This document shows positions 42,480-52,052 of a DNA stretch of 64,000 nucleotides, piece by piece (positions within the stretch are counted from its first letter, which is position 1; every line of letters starts with the position of its first letter). The notes beneath the pieces were generated by a model. That model did no database searches. It had not been told where the DNA came from and saw nothing but the letters and a program-made list of their open reading frames with translations. A program made the position numbers and the translations under genes. The DNA is taken from assembly GCF_900186535.1 (NCBI RefSeq), contig NZ_FYDE01000003.1:248001-312000 (forward strand), written 5' to 3'. The DNA comes from Marasmitruncus massiliensis (GTDB lineage: Bacteria > Bacillota > Clostridia > Oscillospirales > Ruminococcaceae).

Positions 42480-45400
42480 ATGGCAAGAAAAATGAAAACC
42501 ATGGATGGTAACAATGCTGCGGCGCATGTATCTTATGCATACACCGATCTGGCTGCGATCTATCCGATCACTCCGTCGTCGGTAATGGCGGAAGTCACCG
42601 ATGAGTGGGCTACTCAGGGACGTGAGAACATCTTTGGGCAGAAAGTGAAAATTGTTGAGATGCAGTCCGAGGCCGGCGCCGCGGGTACTGTCCACGGTTC
42701 ACTGGCTGCCGGTGCGCTGACCACCACCTACACCGCTTCGCAGGGTCTTCTGCTGATGATTCCGAACATGTATAAAATGGCGGGTGAGCTGCTTCCGGGC
42801 GTCATCAACGTTTCCGCCCGCTGTGTTGCTTCCCACGCGCTTAACATTTTCGGCGATCATTCGGATGTTTATGCATGCCGTCAGACCGGTTTTGCAATGC
42901 TCTGCGAAAGCAGCGTTCAGGAAGTCATGGATTTGACCGCTGTCGCACACTGCGCCGCAATTAAGGGCCGTGTTCCGTTCCTCAACTTCTTCGACGGATT
43001 CCGCACCTCTCATGAGCTTCAGAAAATCCAGGTCTGGGATTACGAAGATCTCGACGAGATGGTTGATCATGACGCAATTGATGCGTTCCGCAGAAACGCT
43101 CTGAATCCGGAGCATCCTGTTCTGCGCGGTACCGCCCAGAACCCGGATATCTTCTTCCAGGCGCGTGAGGCCTGCAACAAATACTACAACGCGATCCCTG
43201 AAATCGTTGAGGAGTATATGGCAAAGGTCAACGCCAAAATCGGCACCAACTACAGCCTCTTCAATTACTATGGCGCTCCCGATGCCGACAATGTCATCAT
43301 CGCTATGGGCTCTGTCTGTGAGACCATCGATGAAACCATCGATTTCCTGAACAAAAACGGCAGAAAGACCGGTCTGATTAAGGTCCGCCTCTATCGTCCG
43401 TTTGCTGCCGACCGCCTTGTTGCCGCAATTCCCTCTACTGTTAAGACCATTTCCGTCCTTGACAGAACCAAGGAACCGGGCTCTTTGGGCGAGCCGCTCT
43501 ATCTTGATGTCGTTGCGGCACTCAAAGGCACTCAGTTTGCTGAGACTCCGGTGCTCCGCGGACGTTACGGCCTCGGTTCCAAGGACACCACTCCTGACCA
43601 GATCATTGCTGTTTATGATAATGCTGCCAAGAATGGCAAACCGGAGTTCACCATTGGTATCGAAGACGATGTGACCAACCTGTCCCTCGAAACCAAAAAG
43701 AACCCGAATACAGCTCCTGAGGGTACTACTGCCTGTAAGTTCTGGGGTCTCGGCTCCGACGGTACGGTTGGCGCCAACAAGAACTCCATTAAAATTATCG
43801 GCGACCATACCGACATGTATGCGCAGGCTTATTTTGCTTACGACTCTAAGAAATCCGGCGGTGTAACCGTTTCGCATCTGCGCTTCGGACATACCCCCAT
43901 CCACTCCACCTATCTGATCAACAAGGCGAACTTCGTTGCCTGCCACAATCCTTCCTACATTGACAAGTATGACATGGTGGAAGACCTGGTGGACGGCGGC
44001 ACTTTCCTGCTGAACTGCCCGTGGAGCGGCGAAGAGCTCAACGAGCGCATTCCCGGCAAGGTAAAGAGATTTATCGCAGAGCACGACATCCAGTTCTACA
44101 CCATTGACGGTATCGACATCGGCCGTAAACTGGGACTCGGCACCCGCATCAACACCGTACTCCAATCCGCGTTCTTCAAGCTGGCGAAGATTATTCCGGA
44201 AGCGGATGCAATCCAGTATATGAAAGACGCTGCAACCAAGTCCTACGGCAAGAAGGGCGAAAAGGTTGTCAAGATGAACCATGACGCGATTGAAGAAGGC
44301 GCGAAATCCATTGTCAAGGTGGAAGTGCCGGCTGACTGGAAGAACGCTACCGACGCTGACGAGGCCCTGAAGGCTACCGGCAGCCGCAAAGACCTTGTCG
44401 ATTTCGTCAATGATATCCTGATCCCCGCGAATGCGCAGCGCGGTGATAAACTGCCTGTTTCCACTTTCGACGGCCGCGAGGACGGCACCTTCCCGCAGGG
44501 TTCTGCCGCTTATGAGAAACGCGGTATCGCTGTGGATGTCCCCTGCTGGATCTCTGACAACTGCATCCAGTGTAACTTCTGCTCTTATGTCTGCCCGCAC
44601 GCTGTCATCCGTCCGGCTGTTATGACCGAGGACGAAGCCGCCAAGGCTCCCGCCGGCACCAAGACCGCCCCGATGACCGGTATGCCCGGCTATAAGTTCG
44701 CTATGACCGTCTCCGTTCTGGACTGCACCGGATGCGGATCCTGCGCAAATGTCTGCCCCGGCAAGAAGGGCAACAAAGCGCTGGTTATGGAAAAACTCGA
44801 CAGCCAGCTTGAGCAGGCGGAAGTTGCCGCTTATGGCCAGGCTCTGCCGTCCAAACCCGAAGTTGCAGAAAAATTCAAGGAAAGCACCGTCAAGGGAAGC
44901 CAGTTCAAACAGCCGCTGCTTGAATACTCCGGCGCCTGCGCGGGATGCGGCGAAACTCCGTATGCCAAGCTTGCTACCCAGCTGTTCGGTGACAGAATGT
45001 ATATTGCCAACGCGACCGGATGCTCTTCCATCTGGGGCGGTTCTGCTCCGTCCACCCCGTACACGGTCAACAAGGAAGGACGCGGCCCGGCATGGGCGAA
45101 CTCCCTGTTTGAGGACAACGCGGAATACGGCTACGGCATGTATCTGGCTCAGTCCACTCTGCGTCAGCATCTGATTGCCAAAGTGCTTGAGGCTGCCAAG
45201 AATGAAAAGGCATCTGCTGAAGTGAAAGCGGCATGCGAGGCTTATCTGTCCTCTGTTGATGACGGCGCGGCCAATGCGGTTGCCACGAAGAACCTGATCT
45301 CCGCGCTGGAAGGCATTGACTGCCCGACCTGCAAAGCGATCCTGAAGGATAAAGAGTTCCTCGCCAAGAAGTCCAACTGGGTATTCGGCGGCGACGGCTG

Positions 45401-46028
45401 GGCATTCGATATCGGCTTCGGCGGTCTGGACCATGTCATTGCGTCCGGCGAGGATGTCAATATTCTGGTCTTCAACACCGAGGTTTACTCCAATACAGGC
45501 GGTCAGTCCTCCAAAGCAACCCCGACCGGTGCGATTGCACAGTTCGCGGCTGCCGGTAAGGAAATCAAGCAGAAGGACCTTGCCGCGATTGCGATGAGCT
45601 ACGGCTATGTCTATGTTGCGCAGGTTGCTATGGGCGCTGACTACAATCAGTGCATCAAGGCGTTTGTTGAGGCGGAAAGCTATCATGGCCCGTCCATCAT
45701 CATCGCTTACGCGCCCTGCATCAACCACGGCATCAAGGGCGGTATGGGCATTGCGCAGACCGAGATCAAGAGGGCTGTCGAGGCCGGCTACTGGCACAAC
45801 TTCCGCTTCGATCCCCGCAGAACTGCCGAGGGCGCTAATCCGTTCCAGATGGATTCCAAGGCTCCGAATGCGGACTACAAGTCCTTCATCGAAAACGAAG
45901 TCCGTTACAGCTCGCTGGAAAGACAGAATCCTGAGCGTGCAGAGCAGCTGTTTGCGGTTGCGACAAAGGCTGCGACCGACAAATACAACCATCTGCTCCG
46001 TATGTCCAAACTCTACGACGCAGAATAA
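42480..46028 (+). CDS. nifJ: Pyruvate:ferredoxin (flavodoxin) oxidoreductase
   Basis: 1182 residues, the full single-chain PFOR. Pyruvate is decarboxylated to acetyl-CoA with electrons passed to ferredoxin. Domain I starts AHVSYAYTDLAAIYPITPSS. The 2[4Fe-4S] domain is at ~695-760 (CIQCNFCSYVC and CTGCGSCANVCP). The third cluster and thiamine diphosphate domain carry CAGCGETPY, GGDGWAFDIGFGG (~970) and NTEVYSNTGGQ. It is a single gene with AGGAGG before the ATG and its own terminator. High use of C-ending codons compared with neighbours suggests strong expression. This is a marker of fermentative, anaerobic metabolism. Confidence 0.98.
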   Translation: MARKMKTMDGNNAAAHVSYAYTDLAAIYPITPSSVMAEVTDEWATQGRENIFGQKVKIVEMQSEAGAAGTVHGSLAAGALTTTYTASQGLLLMIPNMYKMAGELLPGVINVSARCVASHALNIFGDHSDVYACRQTGFAMLCESSVQEVMDLTAVAHCAAIKGRVPFLNFFDGFRTSHELQKIQVWDYEDLDEMVDHDAIDAFRRNALNPEHPVLRGTAQNPDIFFQAREACNKYYNAIPEIVEEYMAKVNAKIGTNYSLFNYYGAPDADNVIIAMGSVCETIDETIDFLNKNGRKTGLIKVRLYRPFAADRLVAAIPSTVKTISVLDRTKEPGSLGEPLYLDVVAALKGTQFAETPVLRGRYGLGSKDTTPDQIIAVYDNAAKNGKPEFTIGIEDDVTNLSLETKKNPNTAPEGTTACKFWGLGSDGTVGANKNSIKIIGDHTDMYAQAYFAYDSKKSGGVTVSHLRFGHTPIHSTYLINKANFVACHNPSYIDKYDMVEDLVDGGTFLLNCPWSGEELNERIPGKVKRFIAEHDIQFYTIDGIDIGRKLGLGTRINTVLQSAFFKLAKIIPEADAIQYMKDAATKSYGKKGEKVVKMNHDAIEEGAKSIVKVEVPADWKNATDADEALKATGSRKDLVDFVNDILIPANAQRGDKLPVSTFDGREDGTFPQGSAAYEKRGIAVDVPCWISDNCIQCNFCSYVCPHAVIRPAVMTEDEAAKAPAGTKTAPMTGMPGYKFAMTVSVLDCTGCGSCANVCPGKKGNKALVMEKLDSQLEQAEVAAYGQALPSKPEVAEKFKESTVKGSQFKQPLLEYSGACAGCGETPYAKLATQLFGDRMYIANATGCSSIWGGSAPSTPYTVNKEGRGPAWANSLFEDNAEYGYGMYLAQSTLRQHLIAKVLEAAKNEKASAEVKAACEAYLSSVDDGAANAVATKNLISALEGIDCPTCKAILKDKEFLAKKSNWVFGGDGWAFDIGFGGLDHVIASGEDVNILVFNTEVYSNTGGQSSKATPTGAIAQFAAAGKEIKQKDLAAIAMSYGYVYVAQVAMGADYNQCIKAFVEAESYHGPSIIIAYAPCINHGIKGGMGIAQTEIKRAVEAGYWHNFRFDPRRTAEGANPFQMDSKAPNADYKSFIENEVRYSSLERQNPERAEQLFAVATKAATDKYNHLLRMSKLYDAE

Positions 46029-46041
46029 AATTTATCGTATG

Positions 46042-46075
46042 AAAAGGCTCCGCGGCATTTGCTGCGGAGCCTTTT
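46042..46075. terminator. Bidirectional terminator between nifJ and the ABC ATPase gene
   Basis: AAAAGGCTCCGC and GCGGAGCCTTTT pair perfectly with T runs on both strands, lying between two convergent genes. Confidence 0.92.
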
Positions 46076-46082
46076 TGATCTG

Positions 46083-46763
46083 TCAGGAAACGGTATCGTC
46101 CACAACACAGCCGTCAACGATGCGGATAATCCGGTTTGCCATCGAGGCAATCGTGCCATCATGCGTGATCAGGATAATCGTCTTGCCTTCTTCATGCAGA
46201 TCCCGCAGAATCGACATCACTTCGGAGCCGGATGCCGAGTCAAGATTGCCGGTGGGTTCGTCGGCAAGAAGAATCGGCGGCTTCGCGGCAATCGCCCGCG
46301 CAATGGCAACCCGCTGCTGCTGCCCGCCGGAAAGTTCGGAAGGGCGGTGCCGGACTCTGTTTGCGATTCCAACCCGGCTGAGCGCGGAAAACGCCAGTTC
46401 AAACCGTTCTTTTGCGCGTATGCCCCGATACATTAACGGCAGTTCCACATTTTCAAGGGCGTTCAGGCTGGAAATCAGGTTGAACCCCTGAAAAATAAAG
46501 CCGATGCGGCGGTTGCGGATATGGGCCAGCGTTTCTTCCGGTATGGTCGCAACGTTTTCGCCCTCCAGCAGATATTCCCCGGAATCAGGCATGTCAAGAC
46601 AGCCCAGCATATTCATCAGCGTTGATTTTCCGGAACCGGATTGCCCAATGATTGCAACAAATTCCCCCTCGCTGATCGAGAGGGAGACATTGGAAAGCGC
46701 GCGGACTTCATTTTCGCCGGAGTTATAAATTTTGGTGAGATTCCTCAGTTCGACCAGCGGCAT
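46083..46763 (-). CDS. ABC transporter ATP-binding protein, MacB/LolD type, without adjacent permease
   Basis: 226 residues from the ATG at 46763 (AAGGGGG site). Walker A is GQSGSGKST, the signature LSGGQQQR and Walker B LLADEPTGNLDSASG; the insert EVRALSNVSLSISEGEFVAI is typical of the MacB/LolD family. These ATPases normally work with FtsX-like permeases in lipoprotein or peptide export. Neither neighbour is a permease (nifJ, amylase), so the partner must lie elsewhere or is lost. Confidence 0.9.
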   Translation of the reverse strand: MPLVELRNLTKIYNSGENEVRALSNVSLSISEGEFVAIIGQSGSGKSTLMNMLGCLDMPDSGEYLLEGENVATIPEETLAHIRNRRIGFIFQGFNLISSLNALENVELPLMYRGIRAKERFELAFSALSRVGIANRVRHRPSELSGGQQQRVAIARAIAAKPPILLADEPTGNLDSASGSEVMSILRDLHEEGKTIILITHDGTIASMANRIIRIVDGCVVDDTVS

Positions 46764-46976
46764 AAAACAACCCCCTTTTGCATTTCTACAATTGTGCGGT
46801 ATATGCCGCACGGATTTCACGGAGCGGAAATCCGTCTGTTTATATTGTAGCCGCATAAGAGAAAATCATCAGCAAAACTTGAAGGGATTGAATTTCCTTT
46901 TACTGGAAATTGTAATAAAAAAATGCACACAGCAAACCATGCCGGTAAGCTGTGTGTTATCATGTAGTCTGATCTA

Positions 46977-48848
46977 TTAACGCGGTATGCTGTCTGCCAG
47001 AACGGCATAGCCAAAAGGCGCGAGCCGGCCGCCGTCAACAGTACCAAGTACAACTTTCGCTTGCCCAAATCCGGCGGGAAATGCAATAGGCATGGATCTG
47101 TCTGTACGGTTTACCGCGATCAGCAGGCGGTTTTGGCCCCACTCCCGGCAGTAGGACACCGTCCCCGGCGTAAAAGAAACGGCGCGGAACCTGGCGGTGG
47201 AAAGCTCCGGAAACTGCGTGCGCAGACGTCCGAGAGACCGGAAGAATTCCAAAAGTTCCGTATCTTCCCGTCCCCATGGGTAGCAGGTCCGGTTGAACGG
47301 GTCTTTATAGCCGTACAGCCCCGCTTCGTCCCCATAATACAGGCAGGGGATGCCGGGCAGGGTATACTGGATGACCGATGCCACGCAAAACAGGTTTTTT
47401 CCCAGCCGGTACTGGCTTTCGCTCAGCCGGTTATGCTGGCCCTGCCAGTCCCGTCCGTTGTCCGCGGCCGGTTCGCCGGCCAGTGCGGTGATGGCGCGCT
47501 CCACATCGTGGGTGGAAAGCGAATTCATCAGGACATCCAGCACGGGCTTGGGGTAGTTCTCGAGAATTGCCAAAATGGTCAGATATAGCCTGTTGCAGTC
47601 GCCGCAGCGGACGTAGCTGAGAATCGCGTCCTTGAAAGGATAGTTCATCACAGAATCGAGCTGCCCGCCAAGCAGGTAACGGCGGCGCTCGCCGTAGCTG
47701 ATTTTGGTGGAGGCGTCCTCCCAGACCTCACCGATGACGGCGCATTCGGGGTCATGCCCCTTGACACAGGCTGAAATACGGTTCAAAAAGAAGTCCGGCA
47801 GTTCGTCGGCTACGTCGAGCCGGTAGCCGGAAGCGCCGAGCCGCAGCCACTTTTTCAGCACGCCGTTTTCCCCGCAGATGAACTCCTGGTAAGCGGGGTC
47901 GCTTTCATTGAGATTGGGCAGAGTCTCAAATCCCCACCAGGAACGATAGGAGTTTGGATAACTGGTAAAATCGTACCAGCTGCGATAAGGGCTCTGCGGA
48001 TCGTTATAAGCGCCCAAATGCTCTCCGTAACGCCTGTTTTTGTTGAAATAAACGCTGTCGCTTCCCGTATGGTTAAATACACCGTCCAACAGGATGCAGA
48101 TGCCAAGCTTTTCCGCCTCGTCACAGAGTGTTTGAAAATCCTTTTCATTCCCTAAAAGCGGGTCAATCTTTTCATAGTCGGCGGTGTTGTAACGGTGGTT
48201 TTCATGCGCCTCAAAAATAGGGTTGAGGTAGATGCAGGTAACTCCCAGGCTCTTTAAGTAGGGCAGCTTGGAGGTGATACCGATTAGGTCGCCCCCAAAA
48301 TAATCGGTGTTGGGGAATTTGCCGTTACTGTCCGGCTGATAGACGGGCAGCTCATACCAGTCCTTATGCAGCCAGCGGTCGGGGAATGGGCAGTCCTTTG
48401 GCGTGCCGGAATTGCAGAACCGGTCGGGAAAGATCTGATACATGACGCCGTTTTTCATGAAATCCGGTGTCTTCAGCGCTGTGTCATAAACGGTAAGCTG
48501 CCAAAGATCGCCGCTTTCAAGGCTGATCTGGGAGAATCCGTCGGGGCCGCGGTTGACAGACTTGACGCCGTCGATCCCGCTCAGTTCGAACCGGTAAAAA
48601 TAAAGCTGCGGCAGCGGCGGGCAGAAAACGCAGGTGTAATATCCGGCCACACCGTCGCTCTCCTCAAACTGCATGGGGATGCGGTCGGGGGTATCCCACT
48701 GGTCGGCCTGAAACATCAGCAGGGCCGGGGCTGTGAACTGGTATATCATTGGCAGGCAGATGCGAAAGGTAACGGGCGTGCCTGCGGGAACCGCGCCGAA
48801 AGGGGATTTGAATCTCTCATCACGGCTGTCGTAGAGCAGGGTATTCAC
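46977..48848 (-). CDS. GH13 alpha-amylase-family enzyme (neopullulanase/cyclomaltodextrinase-like)
   Basis: 623 residues with an N-terminal beta domain (~1-125) and the barrel from MYQIFPDRFCNSG. Catalytic residues are in GYRLDVADE (nucleophile Asp), AVIGEVWEDA (acid Glu) and NSLSTHDVER (Asp); DGVFNHTG is the conserved region I. No signal peptide, so it works in the cytoplasm on maltodextrins or glycogen, consistent with the phosphorylase upstream. The start is GTG at 48848 with GGAG; the terminator hairpin lies directly before it, so expression may be by read-through. Confidence 0.9.
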   Translation of the reverse strand: MNTLLYDSRDERFKSPFGAVPAGTPVTFRICLPMIYQFTAPALLMFQADQWDTPDRIPMQFEESDGVAGYYTCVFCPPLPQLYFYRFELSGIDGVKSVNRGPDGFSQISLESGDLWQLTVYDTALKTPDFMKNGVMYQIFPDRFCNSGTPKDCPFPDRWLHKDWYELPVYQPDSNGKFPNTDYFGGDLIGITSKLPYLKSLGVTCIYLNPIFEAHENHRYNTADYEKIDPLLGNEKDFQTLCDEAEKLGICILLDGVFNHTGSDSVYFNKNRRYGEHLGAYNDPQSPYRSWYDFTSYPNSYRSWWGFETLPNLNESDPAYQEFICGENGVLKKWLRLGASGYRLDVADELPDFFLNRISACVKGHDPECAVIGEVWEDASTKISYGERRRYLLGGQLDSVMNYPFKDAILSYVRCGDCNRLYLTILAILENYPKPVLDVLMNSLSTHDVERAITALAGEPAADNGRDWQGQHNRLSESQYRLGKNLFCVASVIQYTLPGIPCLYYGDEAGLYGYKDPFNRTCYPWGREDTELLEFFRSLGRLRTQFPELSTARFRAVSFTPGTVSYCREWGQNRLLIAVNRTDRSMPIAFPAGFGQAKVVLGTVDGGRLAPFGYAVLADSIPR

Positions 48849-48868
48849 GAAATCAACTCCAAAAAAAT

Positions 48869-48897
48869 CTGCGGGCAGAATCTCACCTGCCCGCAGA
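48869..48897 (-). terminator. Terminator between the phosphorylase and the GH13 gene
   Basis: CTGCGGGCAG and CTGCCCGCAG pair around a 7-base loop, with a run of seven Ts on the minus strand. It closes the phosphorylase transcript and, being about 20 bases upstream of the GH13 start, may attenuate it. Confidence 0.88.
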
Positions 48898-48967
48898 AAA
48901 AATCCAAACAGTAATCTTGGGCATTTACAGAACCTTACCGCGCCGGATGCTTACGCCACAGCAGGCG

Positions 48968-51376
48968 CTATTTATAAAGTCCCCAAATATCCCGCGCATA
49001 GTCCTGTATGGAACGGTCGGCGCAGAAATAGCCGGAAGCGGCAATATTATAGAGGGACTTTTTCTGCCAGCCTATGGTATCCCGGTACAGGTCGGAGGCC
49101 TGCGCCTGCACTCTGCAGTAGGCGTCAAAATCAGCAAGCACCATATAAGGGTCATTGTAGCGCAGAGAATTTGCGATATCCGGGAACTGCTGCCCCTCCA
49201 GACCGGACGAAAGCAGATCAATGGCACGGCGTAAGCGGTCGTCCTTATTGCAATAATCGGCGGGGACATAACCCTGCGCTTTCAGGGCGTTGACCTCCGG
49301 CGTGGTCATGCCGAAAAACAGAATATTTTCTCTGCCCACGCACTCACCGATTTCCACATTTGCACCGTCCAGTGTACCAAGCGTAATTGCGCCGTTGAGC
49401 ATCAGCTTCATATTGCCGGTGCCGGAGGCTTCGGTGCCCGCGAGGGAAATCTGTTCGGAAATTTCGGATGCCGGCATCAGCAGCTCGGAAATGGTGACGC
49501 TGTAGTTTTCGAGAAACACAATCCGCAGTTTCTCGCGGACAGCGGGGTCGTTTTCAATCATATCGCGCAGTGTGCAGATGAATTTGATGATTTGCTTCGC
49601 AAGGAAATAGCCGGGAGCCGCTTTCGCACCGAAAATATAAGTTTTGGGTATAAAATCAGCGTCGGGGTGGTCTTTCAGCCAGAGATATTCCGTCAGAATA
49701 TGCAGTGCGTTCAGGTGCTGCCGCTTGTATTCGTGCAGGCGCTTGACCTGGACATCAAAAATCGAGGCGGTGTTGACGGCGATGCCGCTTGTTTCCAGCA
49801 CATAGTCCGCCAGCCGCTTCTTGTTTTCCTGCTTCACCTCCGCCAGCCGCGCAAGCACACTCTGGTCGTCGGCAAACCCGCTGAATTTGCTGAGCTGCGG
49901 CATATCTCTGAGCCAGCCGTCGCCGATGGTATCAAGCAGCAGCCCGGTCAGGCCCGGGTTGGACTGGTAGAGCCAGCGGCGGGACGCGATGCCGTTGGTA
50001 ACATTCTTAAACTTATAAGGGAAGAGTCTGTAATAATCGTGGAAAACGCTGTCCTTGATGATCTGGGAATGCAGCTTGGAAACGCCGTTGACGCTGTGGC
50101 ACGCGATGACCGCGAGATTTGCCATGCGCACCTGGAAGTCATAAAGGACGCGCATGCGGTCGATATCGTACTGGTCGTAATGGTACTTCTGCTGCAATTC
50201 CTCACAGAACCGGCGGTCGATCTCCTGAATGATCTGATAGATGCGGGGCAGCAGGGAGCGGAAAACATCCGCGCCCCACTTTTCAAGCGCTTCCGCCATG
50301 ACGGTATGGTTTGTATAGGCGAAAGAGCGCGTGACAATGTCCCATGATTTTTCCCAGCTGTAGCCGCAGTCGTCCAGGAGCACGCGCATCAGTTCGGGGA
50401 TGGCAAGGGTCGGATGGGTGTCGTTGATCTGGATGGCGTTTTTCTCACCGAAATTATCCAGCGTACCATAAAGGGTGATATGGCGGCGCGTAATGTCGGA
50501 AATGGAAGCGGCGCAGAGGAAATACTGCTGCTTGAGGCGCAGCATTTTTCCCTGCTGGTGGTTGTCGTTCGGATAGAGGACTTTGGAGATCGCTTCGGAT
50601 ACGGAGGCTGCCCCCATGGCGTTCACATAGTCGCCGCGGTTGAATGATTCCATGTCGAAGCCGGGGCTCTGCGCTTTCCAGAGGCGCAGGATAGCAATCC
50701 CATCGCTGCGAAAGCCCGGGACATACATATCGTGCGGGACGGCGTAGACCGTCTGGTAGTCCACGTGGTTCATCCAGTGGTGCCCGTTTTCCCAGCCTTC
50801 TTCAATGCGCCCGCCGAAACGGATGGGAACGGTGCGGTCGGGCTTTACCTTGAGCCAGACGCTTCCGCCGGGCAGCCAGTAGTCCGGCGTTTCGGTCTGC
50901 CAGCCGTCGATGATGTTCTGCTTGAAGATGCCGAACTCATAGAGGATGGAATATCCCATAGCGGGCAGCTCCTCGGTCGCCATGGCGTCCATGTAACAGG
51001 CCGCCAGCCTGCCCAGCCCGCCGTTGCCGAGCCCTGCGTCCGGCTCCAGTGCATACATCTTTTCGATGTCCACGCCGAGCTCCGAGAGCGCCCCGGTCAT
51101 CGCTTCCTGAATATTCAGATTGTAGAGGCTGTTTTTCAGCGACCGCCCCATCAGGAATTCCATACTGAGATAATAGACCTTTTTGGCGGCGCGGGCATTG
51201 TTATGCGCACTGAAAACCTGAAGCTTTTCACTGAGAATGTCGCGGGTTACACGGCAGAGCGCTTCATAATAGGCTTCGTCCGAAGCGTGCTCCGGGTCGA
51301 TGAGCATGTCGTTCTGAAAGGTCAACAGAATCAGCTGTTTGAGCTTTTCTTTGGTAAATGGTGGTTTTATATTCAT
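48968..51376 (-). CDS. glgP: Glycogen/maltodextrin phosphorylase (GT35)
   Basis: 802 residues. The pyridoxal-phosphate lysine is in GTGNMKLMLNGA (about Lys657). Other GT35 landmarks are DAGLGNGGLGRLAACYMD, QINDTHPTLAIPELMR, VKRLHEYKRQHLN and FGAKAAPGYFLAK. It releases glucose-1-phosphate from storage glucan. I start at the ATG at 51376 (GGAGG site); an upstream ATG at 51496 has none. It is on the same strand as the GH13 enzyme, separated by a terminator. Confidence 0.96.
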   Translation of the reverse strand: MNIKPPFTKEKLKQLILLTFQNDMLIDPEHASDEAYYEALCRVTRDILSEKLQVFSAHNNARAAKKVYYLSMEFLMGRSLKNSLYNLNIQEAMTGALSELGVDIEKMYALEPDAGLGNGGLGRLAACYMDAMATEELPAMGYSILYEFGIFKQNIIDGWQTETPDYWLPGGSVWLKVKPDRTVPIRFGGRIEEGWENGHHWMNHVDYQTVYAVPHDMYVPGFRSDGIAILRLWKAQSPGFDMESFNRGDYVNAMGAASVSEAISKVLYPNDNHQQGKMLRLKQQYFLCAASISDITRRHITLYGTLDNFGEKNAIQINDTHPTLAIPELMRVLLDDCGYSWEKSWDIVTRSFAYTNHTVMAEALEKWGADVFRSLLPRIYQIIQEIDRRFCEELQQKYHYDQYDIDRMRVLYDFQVRMANLAVIACHSVNGVSKLHSQIIKDSVFHDYYRLFPYKFKNVTNGIASRRWLYQSNPGLTGLLLDTIGDGWLRDMPQLSKFSGFADDQSVLARLAEVKQENKKRLADYVLETSGIAVNTASIFDVQVKRLHEYKRQHLNALHILTEYLWLKDHPDADFIPKTYIFGAKAAPGYFLAKQIIKFICTLRDMIENDPAVREKLRIVFLENYSVTISELLMPASEISEQISLAGTEASGTGNMKLMLNGAITLGTLDGANVEIGECVGRENILFFGMTTPEVNALKAQGYVPADYCNKDDRLRRAIDLLSSGLEGQQFPDIANSLRYNDPYMVLADFDAYCRVQAQASDLYRDTIGWQKKSLYNIAASGYFCADRSIQDYARDIWGLYK

Positions 51377-51572
51377 AGATTGCCTCCTAATCAAGCGGAC
51401 AGATTCGGCAGGCCCGCCGGTGAGTGTCGGCGACGGGGCATTCCAGCTGCGTACAGATATTATTATCATTATACTCGCATCCCGAATGCCGCGCAAGCAA
51501 TATCTGCCGTCAATGGGGATTTATGTCGTTTTTTGCAGATAGAGTTCCGATATGTTTTTTTGTAAACTCCTC

Positions 51573-51601
51573 TTTATTCGCAAACAAAAATGTATTATAA
51601 T
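51573..51601 (+). promoter_or_regulatory. Probable zapA promoter
   Basis: TATAAT at 51596-51601 with TTTATT 17 bases upstream; the start of zapA is 80 bases downstream. The rest of the 304-base gap 51377-51680 shows no gene. Confidence 0.4.
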
Positions 51602-51680
51602 AAATACCAGTTAATGCTCCGTAAGGATAATTGATAGATCAGACCGTATGCAACGCTGATAAAATGGAGGAAAAACAGAC

Positions 51681-52049
51681 ATGAACACGCAAAACCGTGT
51701 AAAGATTACCATAAATGGGGTTCATTATTTCATCGCGACATCCGAGCCGGAAGAATATGTTCTCGGGCTTGCGCAGGAACTGGACGAGCAGATTAAGGGA
51801 ATTTTAGACAAGAACACAAATATTTCATTTAATGATGTTATGGTTCTTTGCGCCATGAATTATGTGGATGCTTATAAGCGAAGCGAAGAAAACGCGGACC
51901 GTATGCGCACCCAGATTTCCGAGTACCTGGAGGATGCGGCAAAGGCCCGCATCGAGCTGGACGAGGTCAAACGCGAAAATGCCCATCTGCGCCGTCAGCT
52001 GGAGGCCGCGGAAACGAAGGGCCAGCCTAAATTGGACGAGAAAGGCTAA
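51681..52049 (+). CDS. zapA: Cell division protein ZapA
   Basis: 122 residues: the ZapA globular part (RVKITINGVHYFIATSEPEE, residues 6-25) and a C-terminal coiled coil from ~70. ZapA binds and bundles FtsZ. GGAGG precedes the ATG. It ends 3 bases before the U32 peptidase gene, the usual Clostridia arrangement. Confidence 0.93.
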   Translation: MNTQNRVKITINGVHYFIATSEPEEYVLGLAQELDEQIKGILDKNTNISFNDVMVLCAMNYVDAYKRSEENADRMRTQISEYLEDAAKARIELDEVKRENAHLRRQLEAAETKGQPKLDEKG

Positions 52050-52052
52050 GGA

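Noticed and set aside
42699-45992. Open frame of 1097 codons antisense to nifJ
   Set aside because: The codon use of nifJ (C-ending codons) keeps the antisense frame free of stops. The translation matches no family and has no ribosome site, while nifJ itself is certain.
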